A stretch of DNA of 64,000 nucleotides from Aeromonas sp. FDAARGOS 1405. GTDB taxonomy: Bacteria > Pseudomonadota > Gammaproteobacteria > Enterobacterales > Aeromonadaceae. The notes beneath the pieces are model-generated. The model made no database searches. It worked only from the letters and a program-made list of their open reading frames with translations, and was not told the origin of the DNA. The stretch is taken from positions 3,543,001-3,607,000 of the forward strand of contig NZ_CP077311.1 in NCBI RefSeq assembly GCF_019048265.1, in the 5' to 3' direction. How positions within the stretch are numbered: position 1 is the first letter of the stretch; each line of letters opens with the position of its first letter. Of the stretch, positions 19,846 to 28,964 are shown piece by piece. Both the position numbers and the translations under genes were made by a program.

Positions 19846-21494
19846 TGGGGCTATCCCGCCAAAATCTGCTGTTGGTTGCGGTGTCGCTGCTGTTTCTGCT
19901 CTCGTCGGGCAGCAGCCTCTATCTGCAGTATCGGCAAGAGCAGCTGGTCGATACCTTCTACCGCAATGTCCACTGGAACATCAGCCAGGTGATGCTCGAA
20001 TCCCAGCGTTTCCTCTACGATCTGCAGCTCTACCGGGCTGGCAGACTGTCGATGGAGACCCTGAGCCTTGATTACGATCTGCTGTGGAACCGGCTCGATA
20101 TCTTCCTCATCAGCAGTGAAACCGCCGAGATGCGCCAGCGGCACGGGCTCGGCAAAGTGCTGGCCACCCTGTTCGAGCAGATCAAGCAGCTCGAACCCCA
20201 GATGGAGGCCGGTGCGCTGCGCGAGGGGGCTGAGCTTGCCCGCTTGCAGGAGGCGATCGCCAGCCAGACCCGTCTCATCGAACAGATTGGGGATCAGATC
20301 CTCTCCGGTCAGGAGCGGGAGCATTCGGTCAGCCAGATCCGCAACAGCCTGTTCTGGCTGCAGATCTGGCAACTGATCCTGTTGCTGACCGGTGGCGCTC
20401 TGGTCGCAGCCCTCATTCGCGCTAATCTGGCGAACCGTCGGCTTGCCCTGCTCGATCCCCTGACCCAGCTTGGCAACCGCCGTGCCCTGCAGGAGCAGCT
20501 CTCTCGCGCTCTTCATGCCGATGATGTGAGCGCCCTGGTGGTGCTCGATCTCAAGCGCTTCAAGCAGGTCAATGATCTGCTGGGTTATCAGGTCGGTGAT
20601 CGGCTGTTGCAGATGGTGGCCAACAAGCTGCTGCAGGTCCATGGCAGCCACGCTTACCGGCTCGGCGGAGATGAATTTGCCGTGGTGCTGACCAAGGCGG
20701 ATGATGCGCTGGAAACCGCCATTCATGAGCTGGTGGATCTGCTCCATTTCGAGTTCGTGACCCGGGAGTGCAGCTTCGATCTGGCCTGTCGACTCGGGGT
20801 CGCCAAGGCGCAGCAACAGGATGCCGCCCGGTTGCTGGATCAGGCCATCCTGGCCCTCAACCAGGCCAAGCGTAGCCAGGAGGGGGCGATCAGCTGGTTT
20901 GAGCCCGCCATGCTGCAGCAGTTGCAGTTGAGTCAGCAGCAGCTTCATCAACTGCGAGAGTGGCTGGCAGGGCGCGAGCCTGCACCGCTGCGAGTGGCAT
21001 TGCAGGCGCTGACGGACGGACAGGGTAACGAGATGTGGCAATTGGCGCTTGAGTGGGGTGAGCAGGGGGCGCCCTGCCACATGCGCTGGCTGCAGGAGTG
21101 CGGTGTGCTGGGGCCCGTGTTGGCCCGTGTGCTGCAAGCGCACGAGGCGCAGTATGCCGATGGCCGGGCACTGCTGGTCCCGCTCGACAACCAGGCCCAG
21201 CTGATCCATCTACTGGCCTATCTGCCGGGGTCTTCCCACACGCCGCTGGTGTTGCTGATACCAACGCTGCAGCCGGATGGTGTCTTGCTGGCGGGATTGC
21301 GGCAGCAGGGTTGCACTCTGGCGCTCAGAGAGATTGGCAGCACCACCTCGGCGCAGCTGGCAGCCGGCTGGCCTGTTCGCTACTGGTTGCCGCAGGGTGA
21401 TGATGATGGCGAGTTGTTGCAGCCTCTGGCCAGACGATTGGGACTGGTGCCACTGCAAGTGCTGGCAGCCAGGGAGACCCGGTCGCTGGCCTGA
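19845..21494 (+). CDS. Membrane GGDEF protein with degenerate EAL tail
   Basis: 549 residues from ATG 19845. A first membrane span (about 5-24) is followed by a periplasmic helical region (about 25-170), a second span (WLQIWQLILLLTGGALVAAL) and a GGDEF domain with an intact RLGGDEFAVV motif (G274-F278), so diguanylate cyclase activity is likely. No RxxD inhibitory site is seen just upstream. The last 190 residues start in the way EAL domains do (SWFEPAMLQQLQLSQQQLHQL) but lack EAL and the catalytic acidic residues. The coupled upstream periplasmic protein is a likely sensory partner. Confidence 0.88.
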   Translation: MGLSRQNLLLVAVSLLFLLSSGSSLYLQYRQEQLVDTFYRNVHWNISQVMLESQRFLYDLQLYRAGRLSMETLSLDYDLLWNRLDIFLISSETAEMRQRHGLGKVLATLFEQIKQLEPQMEAGALREGAELARLQEAIASQTRLIEQIGDQILSGQEREHSVSQIRNSLFWLQIWQLILLLTGGALVAALIRANLANRRLALLDPLTQLGNRRALQEQLSRALHADDVSALVVLDLKRFKQVNDLLGYQVGDRLLQMVANKLLQVHGSHAYRLGGDEFAVVLTKADDALETAIHELVDLLHFEFVTRECSFDLACRLGVAKAQQQDAARLLDQAILALNQAKRSQEGAISWFEPAMLQQLQLSQQQLHQLREWLAGREPAPLRVALQALTDGQGNEMWQLALEWGEQGAPCHMRWLQECGVLGPVLARVLQAHEAQYADGRALLVPLDNQAQLIHLLAYLPGSSHTPLVLLIPTLQPDGVLLAGLRQQGCTLALREIGSTTSAQLAAGWPVRYWLPQGDDDGELLQPLARRLGLVPLQVLAARETRSLA

Positions 21495-21532
21495 GGGCAA
21501 AAAGCGGTATTGCACCGGCAAGAGACAGAATG

Positions 21533-21562
21533 AAACAAGGCGACCTCGGGGTCGCCTTGTTT
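21533..21562. terminator. Convergent terminator between the GGDEF gene and rbsR
   Basis: A 13-bp perfect stem, AAACAAGGCGACC with GGTCGCCTTGTTT around TCGG, followed by CGTTTATT on the plus strand. It lies between convergent genes and probably serves the GGDEF gene; a minus-strand T-run is less clear. Confidence 0.8.
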
Positions 21563-21581
21563 CGTTTATTGCCCCTGAACG

Positions 21582-22586
21582 TTAGGGGCAGGGCGCGCAA
21601 GATTGTCTGATCACCAGGTCAGGGTCGACGGTGATCAGGTGGTTCTCCACCGCTTCACCGTTGATCCGCGCCAACAAGCGGGTGACGGCGAGGCGTCCCA
21701 GCTCCTCTTTGGGCTGGTTGACGGTGGTGAGCGGCGGCGACATAAATTCGGCCAGCGCCACATTGTCATAGCCAACGATGGAGATATCCCGCGGGATCAC
21801 CAGCCCCGCCTGATGGGCGGCACTGATGGCCCCCATCGCCATCATGTCGTTGCAGACAAAGAGGGCGGTGGGGCGCTCGGGCAATGCCAGCAGACGGGTC
21901 ATCGCCTCATGGCCGCTGGCGCAGTCAAAATCTCCCTCCTGGATCCAGTCGGGATTGACAGTGAGTCCTGCCTCCTGCAGCGCCTGCTCAAAGCCAGCCT
22001 GCCGCTGGTTGGCGGGGGCGCGGCTGTGGGGGCCGGTGATGCAACCGATGGCGGTATGGCCCAGCTCAATCAGATGGCGGGTCGCCAGATAACCGCCGTG
22101 GAAGGAGTTGTCGGCGATAAGATCCACATCTTCGCTGACCAGCCCCCAATCCATCACCACCACCGGCAGGCTCTTGAGCCAGTCGAGCTGGTTGAACACC
22201 TCCTGTTGGCCCTCGCTGCACATGATGAGCAGGCCATCGACCCGCTTGCGCAGCATCATCTTGAGGTAGGAGAGGGCTGTTTCCGCCTGCCCCTCGGTGT
22301 TGCCCAGCATCAGGTTGTAGCCCTGCTCGAAGCAGTAACGCTCCACCCCGCGCACCACTTCGGCAAAGAAGGGGTTGCTCGAGGTGGTGACCAGCATGCC
22401 GATACTGTTGGTCTCCTTCACCTTGAGGCTGCGGGCCACCAGACTCGGGGCATAGTTGAGCTCACGCATGGCGGCGAAGACCCGCTCGCGGGTCTCCTCG
22501 GCCACGAAACGGGTCTCGTTGATGACGTGGGAGACGGTGGTGGTGGAGACCTGGGCCCTCGCCGCCACCTCCTTGATATTGGCCAT
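21582..22586 (-). CDS. rbsR: Ribose operon repressor, LacI family
   Basis: 334 residues. An N-terminal helix-turn-helix and hinge (MANIKEVAARAQVSTTTVSHVINETRFV) is followed by a periplasmic-binding-protein-like sensor domain, which in the family binds ribose. It is the last gene of rbsDACBKR and its ATG overlaps the rbsK stop (ATGA). It probably binds the tandem palindromes in front of rbsD and represses the operon until ribose appears. Confidence 0.94.
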   Translation of the reverse strand: MANIKEVAARAQVSTTTVSHVINETRFVAEETRERVFAAMRELNYAPSLVARSLKVKETNSIGMLVTTSSNPFFAEVVRGVERYCFEQGYNLMLGNTEGQAETALSYLKMMLRKRVDGLLIMCSEGQQEVFNQLDWLKSLPVVVMDWGLVSEDVDLIADNSFHGGYLATRHLIELGHTAIGCITGPHSRAPANQRQAGFEQALQEAGLTVNPDWIQEGDFDCASGHEAMTRLLALPERPTALFVCNDMMAMGAISAAHQAGLVIPRDISIVGYDNVALAEFMSPPLTTVNQPKEELGRLAVTRLLARINGEAVENHLITVDPDLVIRQSCAPCP

Positions 22587-23518
22587 CAGTGCCCCTGTGC
22601 AGTCTGCTCAAGCAGGAAGGTGTCTACCTCCTGCTTGCTCGGGATGGAGCTCTGGGCGCCGAACCGAGTGACGGAGAGCGCCGCCGCCCCGTGGGCAAAG
22701 CGCACCGCGCTGTGGAAATCGGCACCGGCCAGTTCCGCTGCCAGCAGGGCGCCGTTGAAGGTATCGCCCGCGGCTGTGGTATCCACTGCCTTGACCCGAA
22801 AGCCCGGGATCAGCTGTTGCTGCTGTGCGTTGCTGCAATAGACCCCCTGGGAGCCCAGGGTGATCATCACATCCGCAATGCCCATCTGGTGGAAGCGGGC
22901 TGCCGCCTCGCGGGCGCTCTTTTCGTCGGTGACTTTGACGCCGGTCAACAGCTCGGCTTCGGTCTGGTTGGGGGTGATAAGGTCGACCAGTGCCAGCAGT
23001 TCGCTTGAGAGCGGACGGGCAGGGGCGGGGTTGAGCACCACTCGGGTGCCGTGGGTGCGGGCCAGGCGTGCAGCTTCATGAACGCTTTCCAGCGGCACTT
23101 CCAGTTGCAACAGCAGGGTGTGGGCGCCGGCGATCATCGCTTCGTGGTTTTTCACCACAGCCGGAGTGATGGCCCCGTTGGCTTCGGCGGAGATACCGAT
23201 ACTGTTCTCCCCCTCATCGCTCACATAGATGATGGCGATACCGGTCGGGAGCTTGGGATCGAGCTCGACGGCGCTGACGTCGATGCCGTCTTTGGCAAAG
23301 CCGGCTTTCATCTGGTGGCCGATGGCGTCATCACCGATGCGGGCGATAAAGGAGACGAGGGCGCCAAGGCGGGCGGCAGCGACTGCCTGATTGGCCCCCT
23401 TGCCACCCGGGACTACCTGATAGCTGTGGCCGGTCAGGGTTTCACCCGGGCGAGGAAAGTGGGGAACGCGCAGCACATGGTCTGCATTGACACTGCCCAG
23501 AACGACGAGACGATTCAT
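22586..23518 (-). CDS. rbsK: Ribokinase
   Basis: 310 residues from ATG 23518 (MNRLVVLGSVNADHV). It phosphorylates ribose to ribose-5-phosphate. PfkB-family signatures are present: GGKGANQAVAAARLG near residue 40 and the C-terminal VDTTAAGDTFNGALLA with the catalytic Asp. The frame extends further upstream to 23626, but the true start matches the family and has a GGAGTAGTC-like site. A terminator-like hairpin separates it from rbsB, so it may be expressed at a lower level than the transporter genes. Confidence 0.96.
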   Translation of the reverse strand: MNRLVVLGSVNADHVLRVPHFPRPGETLTGHSYQVVPGGKGANQAVAAARLGALVSFIARIGDDAIGHQMKAGFAKDGIDVSAVELDPKLPTGIAIIYVSDEGENSIGISAEANGAITPAVVKNHEAMIAGAHTLLLQLEVPLESVHEAARLARTHGTRVVLNPAPARPLSSELLALVDLITPNQTEAELLTGVKVTDEKSAREAAARFHQMGIADVMITLGSQGVYCSNAQQQQLIPGFRVKAVDTTAAGDTFNGALLAAELAGADFHSAVRFAHGAAALSVTRFGAQSSIPSKQEVDTFLLEQTAQGH

Positions 23519-23594
23519 GTTGACTACTCCTGATGCATCTTGGCTTGAACACTGTGATGGAGTGAGCCCAAGCCGGGAGGCACCTGAACGAGAG

Positions 23595-23617
23595 GGAAAA
23601 AGGGAGGCGAACCTCCC
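23595..23617 (-). terminator. Hairpin and T-run between rbsB and rbsK
   Basis: On the minus strand GGGAGG pairs with CCTCCC around a 4-base loop and is followed by TTTTTCCC. It lies just after the rbsB stop and before rbsK, so it could stop part of the transcription, or protect the 3' end of an rbsDACB transcript. Confidence 0.65.
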
Positions 23618-23626
23618 CTCGAGCAC

Positions 23627-24505
23627 TTACTTGCTGACCACTTGCAGCGGTACCGGAATGGATTTCTCGACCGGCTGACCTTTCAGCACCTTGTCGGCAG
23701 TCTCGACGCCGATGGCACCAATCAGAGCCGGTTGCTGGGCCACGGTGGCGGCCAGTTTACCCTTGGCCACCGCGGCTTTGCCATCGTCAGTGCCGTCGAA
23801 GCCGACGATCATCACCTCTTTACCGGCTGCCTGCACCGCACGGATGGCACCCAGCGCCATTTCGTCGTTCTGGGCGAACACCGCCTGCACGCTCGGGTGA
23901 GCGGCCAGCAGGTTTTCCATGACGTTCAGACCCTTGGTGCGGTCAAAGTCGGCTGGCTGGGAAGCCAGCACCTGCAGCTTGTTGGCTGCCACGGCCAGGG
24001 CAAAACCTTCGCCACGGTCACGGGCGGCGGAGGTACCGGCAATCCCTTCCAGCTGGATCACTTTGGCACCGGTACCCAGTTTTTCGGTGATGAAGTCACC
24101 GGCCAGCTTGCCGCCCGCCACGTTGTCAGAGGCAATGTGAGCCTTGACCTCGCCCTGAGCGGCGCCGCGGTCCAGAGTCAGTACCGGGATGTTGGCGCGG
24201 TTGGCCAGACGGATGGCGTTGCCCACCGCTTCGGAGTCTGTCGGGTTGATCAGGATGGCGTTGACCTTGCGCACGGTGAGATCTTCCATGTTGGAGAGCT
24301 CTTTGGCCGGGTCATTCTGGGAGTCCAGCACCACCAGCTCGTAGCCAAGCTCCTTGGCCTTGGCTTCGGCACCCTCCTTCATGGTGACGAAGAAGGGGTT
24401 GTTGAGGGTGGAGACCACCATCGCCAGGGTATGGTCGGCAGCCTGGGCAGTGCCCAGCACAGACATGATGGCGGCAGCGAGCAGGGTATTGAGCTTTTTC
24501 ATCAT
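23627..24505 (-). CDS. rbsB: Ribose ABC transporter substrate-binding protein
   Basis: 292 residues. A signal peptide ([21 protein letters not shown]) is followed by a type I periplasmic binding fold, starting [22 protein letters not shown] and containing [14 protein letters not shown] and [16 protein letters not shown]. It captures ribose in the periplasm for RbsAC and in enterics also serves chemotaxis through Trg. It follows rbsC at 32 bases. Confidence 0.96.
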   Translation of the reverse strand: MMKKLNTLLAAAIMSVLGTAQAADHTLAMVVSTLNNPFFVTMKEGAEAKAKELGYELVVLDSQNDPAKELSNMEDLTVRKVNAILINPTDSEAVGNAIRLANRANIPVLTLDRGAAQGEVKAHIASDNVAGGKLAGDFITEKLGTGAKVIQLEGIAGTSAARDRGEGFALAVAANKLQVLASQPADFDRTKGLNVMENLLAAHPSVQAVFAQNDEMALGAIRAVQAAGKEVMIVGFDGTDDGKAAVAKGKLAATVAQQPALIGAIGVETADKVLKGQPVEKSIPVPLQVVSK

Positions 24506-24537
24506 TTCATTCCTTGTGTGTGGCGTGTTTTACGTTG

Positions 24538-25506
24538 TTATCGGGTGCTTTTGTTGTCGACCATCACGGCAAGCAAGATCACGCTGGCCTTGGCGATCAT
24601 CTGGTAATAGGAGCTGACATCGAGCAGGTTGAGGGCGTTGTTCAGGAAGCCGATGATCAGCGCACCAATCAGGGTGCCCATGATGCGGCCCTTGCCGCCC
24701 ATCAGGCTGGTACCACCCAGCACTACGGCGGCGATGGCATCCAGCTCGTAACCCATGCCGGCGGTCGGCTGGGCAGAGGAGAGGCGGGAGGTGACGATAA
24801 GACCTGCCAGCGCCGAGAGCGCGCCGCACAGACCATACACCGCCAGCTTCACCCGATCCACATTGATGCCGGAGAGACGGGTGGCCGATTCGTTGCCGCC
24901 GAGGGCATAGATGTAGCGACCGAGGCGAGTGTGGTTGAGCATGAACCAGGCGAGCAGAAAGACGATGGCCATCAGCCAGATGGGCACCGGCAGACCGAGC
25001 AGATAGCCGGTACCGAGCCAGGCGAAGTGGTCGGCGCCATCACTGAAACCGGTGGAGATGGGGCGACCCTCGGTATAGACCATGGTGATGCCGCGCAGGG
25101 CGGTCATGGTGACCAGGGTGGCGATAAAGGCTTGCACCTTGCCCTTGGCAATGATGAGGCCGCTGACGCCGCCAAGCAGGGCGCCGGCACCCAGAGTGAG
25201 GGGCACCACCAGCCAGATGGGCAGCTCCATCGCCACCATAGTGGCCGCCAGCGCGCCGCACAGGGCCAGCACAGAGCCGACCGACAGATCGATACCGGCG
25301 GTGAGGATAACCAGCGTCATGCCGACCGCCATGATGGCGTTGACCGAGGTCTGGCGCAGGATGTTGAGCAGGTTGTCGACGCTGAAGAAGTTGGGATTGA
25401 GCGCGGAGACGACACCAATCAGCACCAGCAGTGCGACCAGGGATTTGTTCTCGATCCACCAGGCCTTGTTCATGATGCCGCGGCGGGGAAGGGTTTGGGT
25501 TGTCAT
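24538..25506 (-). CDS. rbsC: Ribose ABC transporter permease
   Basis: 322 residues from ATG 25506 ([10 protein letters not shown]), matching the E. coli RbsC start. It is a hydrophobic protein with eight to ten membrane spans; the conserved blocks [20 protein letters not shown] and [15 protein letters not shown] are clear. It forms the membrane channel with RbsA and RbsB. The start codon overlaps the rbsA stop (ATGA). Confidence 0.96.
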   Translation of the reverse strand: MTTQTLPRRGIMNKAWWIENKSLVALLVLIGVVSALNPNFFSVDNLLNILRQTSVNAIMAVGMTLVILTAGIDLSVGSVLALCGALAATMVAMELPIWLVVPLTLGAGALLGGVSGLIIAKGKVQAFIATLVTMTALRGITMVYTEGRPISTGFSDGADHFAWLGTGYLLGLPVPIWLMAIVFLLAWFMLNHTRLGRYIYALGGNESATRLSGINVDRVKLAVYGLCGALSALAGLIVTSRLSSAQPTAGMGYELDAIAAVVLGGTSLMGGKGRIMGTLIGALIIGFLNNALNLLDVSSYYQMIAKASVILLAVMVDNKSTR

Positions 25507-27032
25507 TGTGCTGCCTCTTGCTCTGCTTGCCACTGTTTACCGACTGCCGCCGCCATCAGCTTCTCCTGATTGGCATCGCGGGTGTTGAACTCTGCGCTGA
25601 TGCGCCCTTCGTGCATCACCATGATGCGATCGCTCATGCCGAGCACTTCCGGCATCTCGGAGGAGACCAGAATGATGCTCATCCCCTCCTTCTTGAACTG
25701 GTTGATCAGCTGATAAATTTCCTTCTTCGCCCCCACGTCGACGCCGCGGGTCGGCTCGTCGAGGATCAGCACCTTGGGCCTTGTCAGCAGTCCCTTGGCG
25801 ATGGCCACCTTCTGCTGGTTGCCGCCGGAGAGCAGCTTTATCAGCTGATCCTGACTCGGGGTCTTGATGTTGAAGAGGCGTACATAGTCGCTCACCGCCT
25901 GCCGTTCGGCCTTGCCGTCGATCTTGCCGTTGCTGATGAACTCGTCGAGGGCGCAGAGACTCATGTTTTCGCGCACCGACAGCTCCAGCACCAGCCCATC
26001 ACCTTTGCGATCTTCGGAGATATAGGCGATGCCAGCGGCCAGCCCATCGGCCGGACTGGTTGGCACCAGCGCGTGGCCATCGACCGTGATTTCACCGCTG
26101 CTGACAGGGCTGGCACCGTAGATGAGCTTCATCAGCTCGGTACGACCGGAGCCCATCAGGCCGCTAAAACCCAGAATTTCCCCCTGACGCAGGGAGAAGC
26201 TCACCCCGCGCACGCCGGGACCGGCTAGGTCCTTCACCTGCAGGCTGACGGGGCCGAGCTCGCGCTCAAGACGCGGATACTGCTCTTCCAGACGTCGACC
26301 CACCATCATCTCGATGATCTTGTCCTCATCCAGATCGCTCACCGCCTTCTCGCCGATCCACTTGCCATCGCGCAGCACGGTGACCCGATCGCAGATCTCG
26401 AAGATCTCCTTGAGGCGGTGGGAGATATAGACGATGCCGCAACCCTGTTCACGCAGCTCGCGGATAACCTTGAACAGCTGCTCGGTCTCGGTATCGGTCA
26501 GCGCATCGGTCGGCTCGTCCATGATGATGACGCTGGCATCGAACGACAGCGCCTTGGCAATCTCCACCATCTGCTGTTCGCCGATGGAGAGATCCCCGAG
26601 TCGGGTATCCGGCCCGTGTTTGACGCCAAGTCGCGCCAGCAGGCCGCTCGCCCGTTCACGCAGCTGTTTGTGGTCGATGCTGCCAAAACGGGTACGGGGC
26701 TCGCGACCGAGGAAGATGTTGGCGGCAATAGACAACTCCGGCAGCAGGTTCAGCTCCTGATGGATGATGCTGATCCCCTGATCCTGAGAGTCGCGCGGCC
26801 CCTTGAAGTGAACCGGTTGACCGCGATAGCTGACGCTGCCAGCATCGGCCTGATAGATGCCGGTCAGCACCTTCATCAGGGTGGATTTACCGGCGCCATT
26901 TTCACCGAGCAGGGCCATCACCTGGCCCGGATAGACCCGCAGACCCGCTTCGTCGAGGGCGCGCACACCGGGGAAGGTCTTGACGATCCCGGTCAGCTCC
27001 AGAATGGGTGAGAGGGGGGAGGTTGTGCTCAT
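25503..27032 (-). CDS. rbsA: Ribose ABC transporter ATP-binding protein (two ABC domains)
   Basis: 509 residues from ATG 27032 after GGAAGC. Two ABC domains in tandem are seen. The first has Walker [11 protein letters not shown], signature [11 protein letters not shown] and [10 protein letters not shown]; the second has the divergent [10 protein letters not shown] loop, [15 protein letters not shown] and [11 protein letters not shown]. It energises ribose import through RbsC. The frame stays open upstream to 27563, but that part is the shadow of rbsD. Confidence 0.96.
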   Translation of the reverse strand: MSTTSPLSPILELTGIVKTFPGVRALDEAGLRVYPGQVMALLGENGAGKSTLMKVLTGIYQADAGSVSYRGQPVHFKGPRDSQDQGISIIHQELNLLPELSIAANIFLGREPRTRFGSIDHKQLRERASGLLARLGVKHGPDTRLGDLSIGEQQMVEIAKALSFDASVIIMDEPTDALTDTETEQLFKVIRELREQGCGIVYISHRLKEIFEICDRVTVLRDGKWIGEKAVSDLDEDKIIEMMVGRRLEEQYPRLERELGPVSLQVKDLAGPGVRGVSFSLRQGEILGFSGLMGSGRTELMKLIYGASPVSSGEITVDGHALVPTSPADGLAAGIAYISEDRKGDGLVLELSVRENMSLCALDEFISNGKIDGKAERQAVSDYVRLFNIKTPSQDQLIKLLSGGNQQKVAIAKGLLTRPKVLILDEPTRGVDVGAKKEIYQLINQFKKEGMSIILVSSEMPEVLGMSDRIMVMHEGRISAEFNTRDANQEKLMAAAVGKQWQAEQEAAQ

Positions 27033-27067
27033 TTGCAGCTTCCTTGAAGAGGCCTTCTTTGAAGGAT

Positions 27068-27487
27068 TCAGAACGCCACACCGGCGCAGAGGATCAGGTT
27101 GGCGTAGGGAGTCACCTCGCCGCTGCGCACGATTGCCTTGCTCTGGCGGGAGCGGGTTTTGAACTCCTCGTGCAGGCAGTATTCGATGGCGATGGGTTTG
27201 CCCTGGGCGGCTGCGTGGGCCTCGAGCTGATCGACCAGCGCCTGATGGGCGGCGGGGCTGATCTGCTTGATCTCGGTCGCCATGATCACCTTCTCCACCA
27301 CCAGATCGGTGAGCAGGGCGGTCAGCACGGTTTCGAGGCTGGGGGTGCCCGCCATCAACGCCAGATCGATCCGCTCCGGCCCTGCCGGAATGGGCAGCCC
27401 CGCATCGCAGACGGTGATCTCGTCGGTGTGACCCATCTGTGCTACCAGAGCACTCAGGGGAGCATTGAGCAGTACGCCTCGTTTCAT
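27068..27487 (-). CDS. rbsD: D-ribose pyranase
   Basis: 139 residues from ATG 27487 ([17 protein letters not shown]), the same length as E. coli RbsD. It converts beta-pyranose to beta-furanose ribose, the form used by ribokinase. Conserved blocks are [16 protein letters not shown] and [19 protein letters not shown]. It is the first gene of the rbs operon; 35 bases separate it from rbsA. Confidence 0.95.
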   Translation of the reverse strand: MKRGVLLNAPLSALVAQMGHTDEITVCDAGLPIPAGPERIDLALMAGTPSLETVLTALLTDLVVEKVIMATEIKQISPAAHQALVDQLEAHAAAQGKPIAIEYCLHEEFKTRSRQSKAIVRSGEVTPYANLILCAGVAF

Positions 27488-27527
27488 ACAGCACCTCATC
27501 AGGCTTTTGCCATCGCAGTTTTTTCAG

Positions 27528-27551
27528 GCAACCGGTTACGCAACCGGTTGC
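27528..27551 (-). promoter_or_regulatory. Tandem RbsR-type operators upstream of rbsD
   Basis: Two adjacent 12-bp near-identical palindromes, GCAACCGGTTAC (27528-27539) and GCAACCGGTTGC (27540-27551), lie about 41-64 bases before the rbsD start. The second is a perfect palindrome with the central CG typical of LacI-family operators. RbsR, encoded at the end of the operon, is the obvious binder. Confidence 0.75.
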
Positions 27552-27608
27552 GTTATGGCGCAAAGATAGGCTTTTTAGGATGGAAGAGCCATGGCAAAAC
27601 CACGGAAA

Positions 27609-27624
27609 TGTGAAAACGATCTCA
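27609..27624 (-). promoter_or_regulatory. CRP site upstream of the rbs operon
   Basis: TGTGA-N6-TCTCA matches nine of ten conserved CRP positions. It is about 57 bases upstream of the tandem RbsR operators, a plausible activator position for a sugar operon. Confidence 0.6.
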
Positions 27625-27647
27625 AAGGCGGGGGAGGAAAGAGAAAG

Positions 27648-27676
27648 AAGGGTGCCAGCAGAGCCTCGGCACCCTT
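27648..27676 (-). terminator. Terminator after the GST gene
   Basis: AAGGGTGCC pairs with GGCACCCTT around an 11-base loop, just past the stop of the glutathione transferase gene, and is followed on the minus strand by TTCTCTTTCC. The plus-strand side also has T-rich sequence. Confidence 0.65.
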
Positions 27677-27692
27677 TCTATTGATTTTTTAC

Positions 27693-28310
27693 TTAGTTGT
27701 CGAGGGCTTTGTTGACCGCCGGACGGGTCAGCATTCGGCGATAATGATCGGCCACTTTGGGGAATTCACTGATCTCGACCCCATCGCTTTTCAGCCAGCC
27801 CGCGACCACGAACAGATAGATGTCCGCCACGCTGAACTGCTCGCCGAGTACCCAGGGGCCGGCGAGATAGTGCTGTTCAATTTGGGCAAAGCCATCGCGC
27901 ATATTGCTGGCGACTTTCTGCTGCATGGCGACAATGGCCTGTTCGTCATCGGCCCAGCGGCTGCCACGGCGACCATGGGCATGGGAGACATGCACGGTGG
28001 AGGCGAGGAAGCTGTTGACCTCCTGCATGCGGGCCAGCAGGAACGGGTTGTCCAGCGGCGCCAGCTTGGCATCGGGGAAGCGCTGCGCCACATAGAGCAG
28101 CAGGGCCGGGGTCTCGGTCAGGGTGCCCTGCTCGGTGACAAGGGCAGGGACTCGCCCTTTGGGGTTGATGGCAAGATAGGCGGGGTCACGCTGCTCCCCT
28201 GCGGCGAGGTTGACGAGACGGGGTTGGAACGTGGCATTCGCTTCCAGCAGGGCAATCTGCACGGCCATGGCACAGGTGCCGGGAGCGAAATAGAGGGTCA
28301 GATCGGACAT
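27693..28310 (-). CDS. Glutathione S-transferase family protein
   Basis: 205 residues from ATG 28310; an upstream extension to 28418 runs through a terminator and is rejected. The N-terminal thioredoxin-like domain starts LTLYFAPGTCAMAVQIALLE, with PKGRVPALVTEQGTLTETPALLLYV as the glutathione site (cis-Pro and the E-S/T pair). The C-terminal helical domain has FSVADIYLFVVAGWL. It resembles the bacterial beta-class GST type with Cys near residue 13. Substrate unknown. It appears to stand alone on the minus strand, with the rbs operon divergent by position but transcribed in the same direction. Confidence 0.92.
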   Translation of the reverse strand: MSDLTLYFAPGTCAMAVQIALLEANATFQPRLVNLAAGEQRDPAYLAINPKGRVPALVTEQGTLTETPALLLYVAQRFPDAKLAPLDNPFLLARMQEVNSFLASTVHVSHAHGRRGSRWADDEQAIVAMQQKVASNMRDGFAQIEQHYLAGPWVLGEQFSVADIYLFVVAGWLKSDGVEISEFPKVADHYRRMLTRPAVNKALDN

Positions 28311-28386
28311 GAATACTCCTGATTGGCTCAGGCCACCCGCGATATCGGCGAAAAATGTGTTTTCGTGATACCTCGAGGGGTCATGA

Positions 28387-28416
28387 AAAAAGAGAGGGGG
28401 CAACGTTTGCCCCCTC
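28387..28416 (-). repeat. Terminator hairpin copy 1 at left edge of AT-rich islet
   Basis: GAGGGGGCAA and TTGCCCCCTC form a strong stem, with an A-run on the plus side, so a T-run on the minus strand: an intrinsic minus-strand terminator. No gene end lies just upstream of it on that strand. About 30 bases match copy 2 at 30080-30110 in the same orientation, differing in the loop, one single-base gap and the last base. Confidence 0.75.
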
Positions 28417-28964
28417 AACCAATCTACACCCCTTAGAGGTGATGAAAAAGCGCAGAATTAATCGGTTTGTTTGCCCATTTCATAAATTCCTCGGCTAAGG
28501 GCGCAAATCAGATGGTGTTGAACTTGATGGGATAGTTGATACCTGAGGATGGGCGGTTGGTACTGAAAGGACTGGGGCACAATAGCGTCCTTGGTTGTTC
28601 TCCCGTTCTTGCACGATATGATCGTCATCAGATATTCTAATTTTTGGGTCGTTACAATGAATCCTATCTAACAAGACTGATCTTCATTTAGATCATCAAA
28701 CAGAAAACGGCCTTTTTAGATAACTTTTTGATGACTGCAATCGTTTGTGTTTGATACCATGTTCTTCTACAAACTTTCCACGGCTTTCATGGTGGCTGTA
28801 ATGTTTTATCATGCTTTAATCCGGTTATAAAACAGCATGTAGGTAGTTGGAAATATATATGCAGTAGCCATGTTGTTTACTAAGAGAAGGGGAGTGAAAC
28901 TCAGCGAAATTGAGAGTCTTAAGGAAAGGTAGGAAGTAGGTTAAGGAAAATAAAGAGGTGATCA
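28417..28964. other. AT-rich 548-bp stretch without a clear gene
   Basis: No full gene is visible. The stretch is clearly richer in A and T than its surroundings. On the minus strand a 39-codon open frame ends at 28508 and has a protein-like end (NRPSSGINYPIKFNTI), perhaps the remains of a truncated gene; I do not recognise it. The end of the stretch holds the ribosome-binding site of the next gene. Confidence 0.5.

Noticed and set aside
27051..27065. Hairpin between rbsD and rbsA
   Set aside because: The repeats do not pair when checked base by base.
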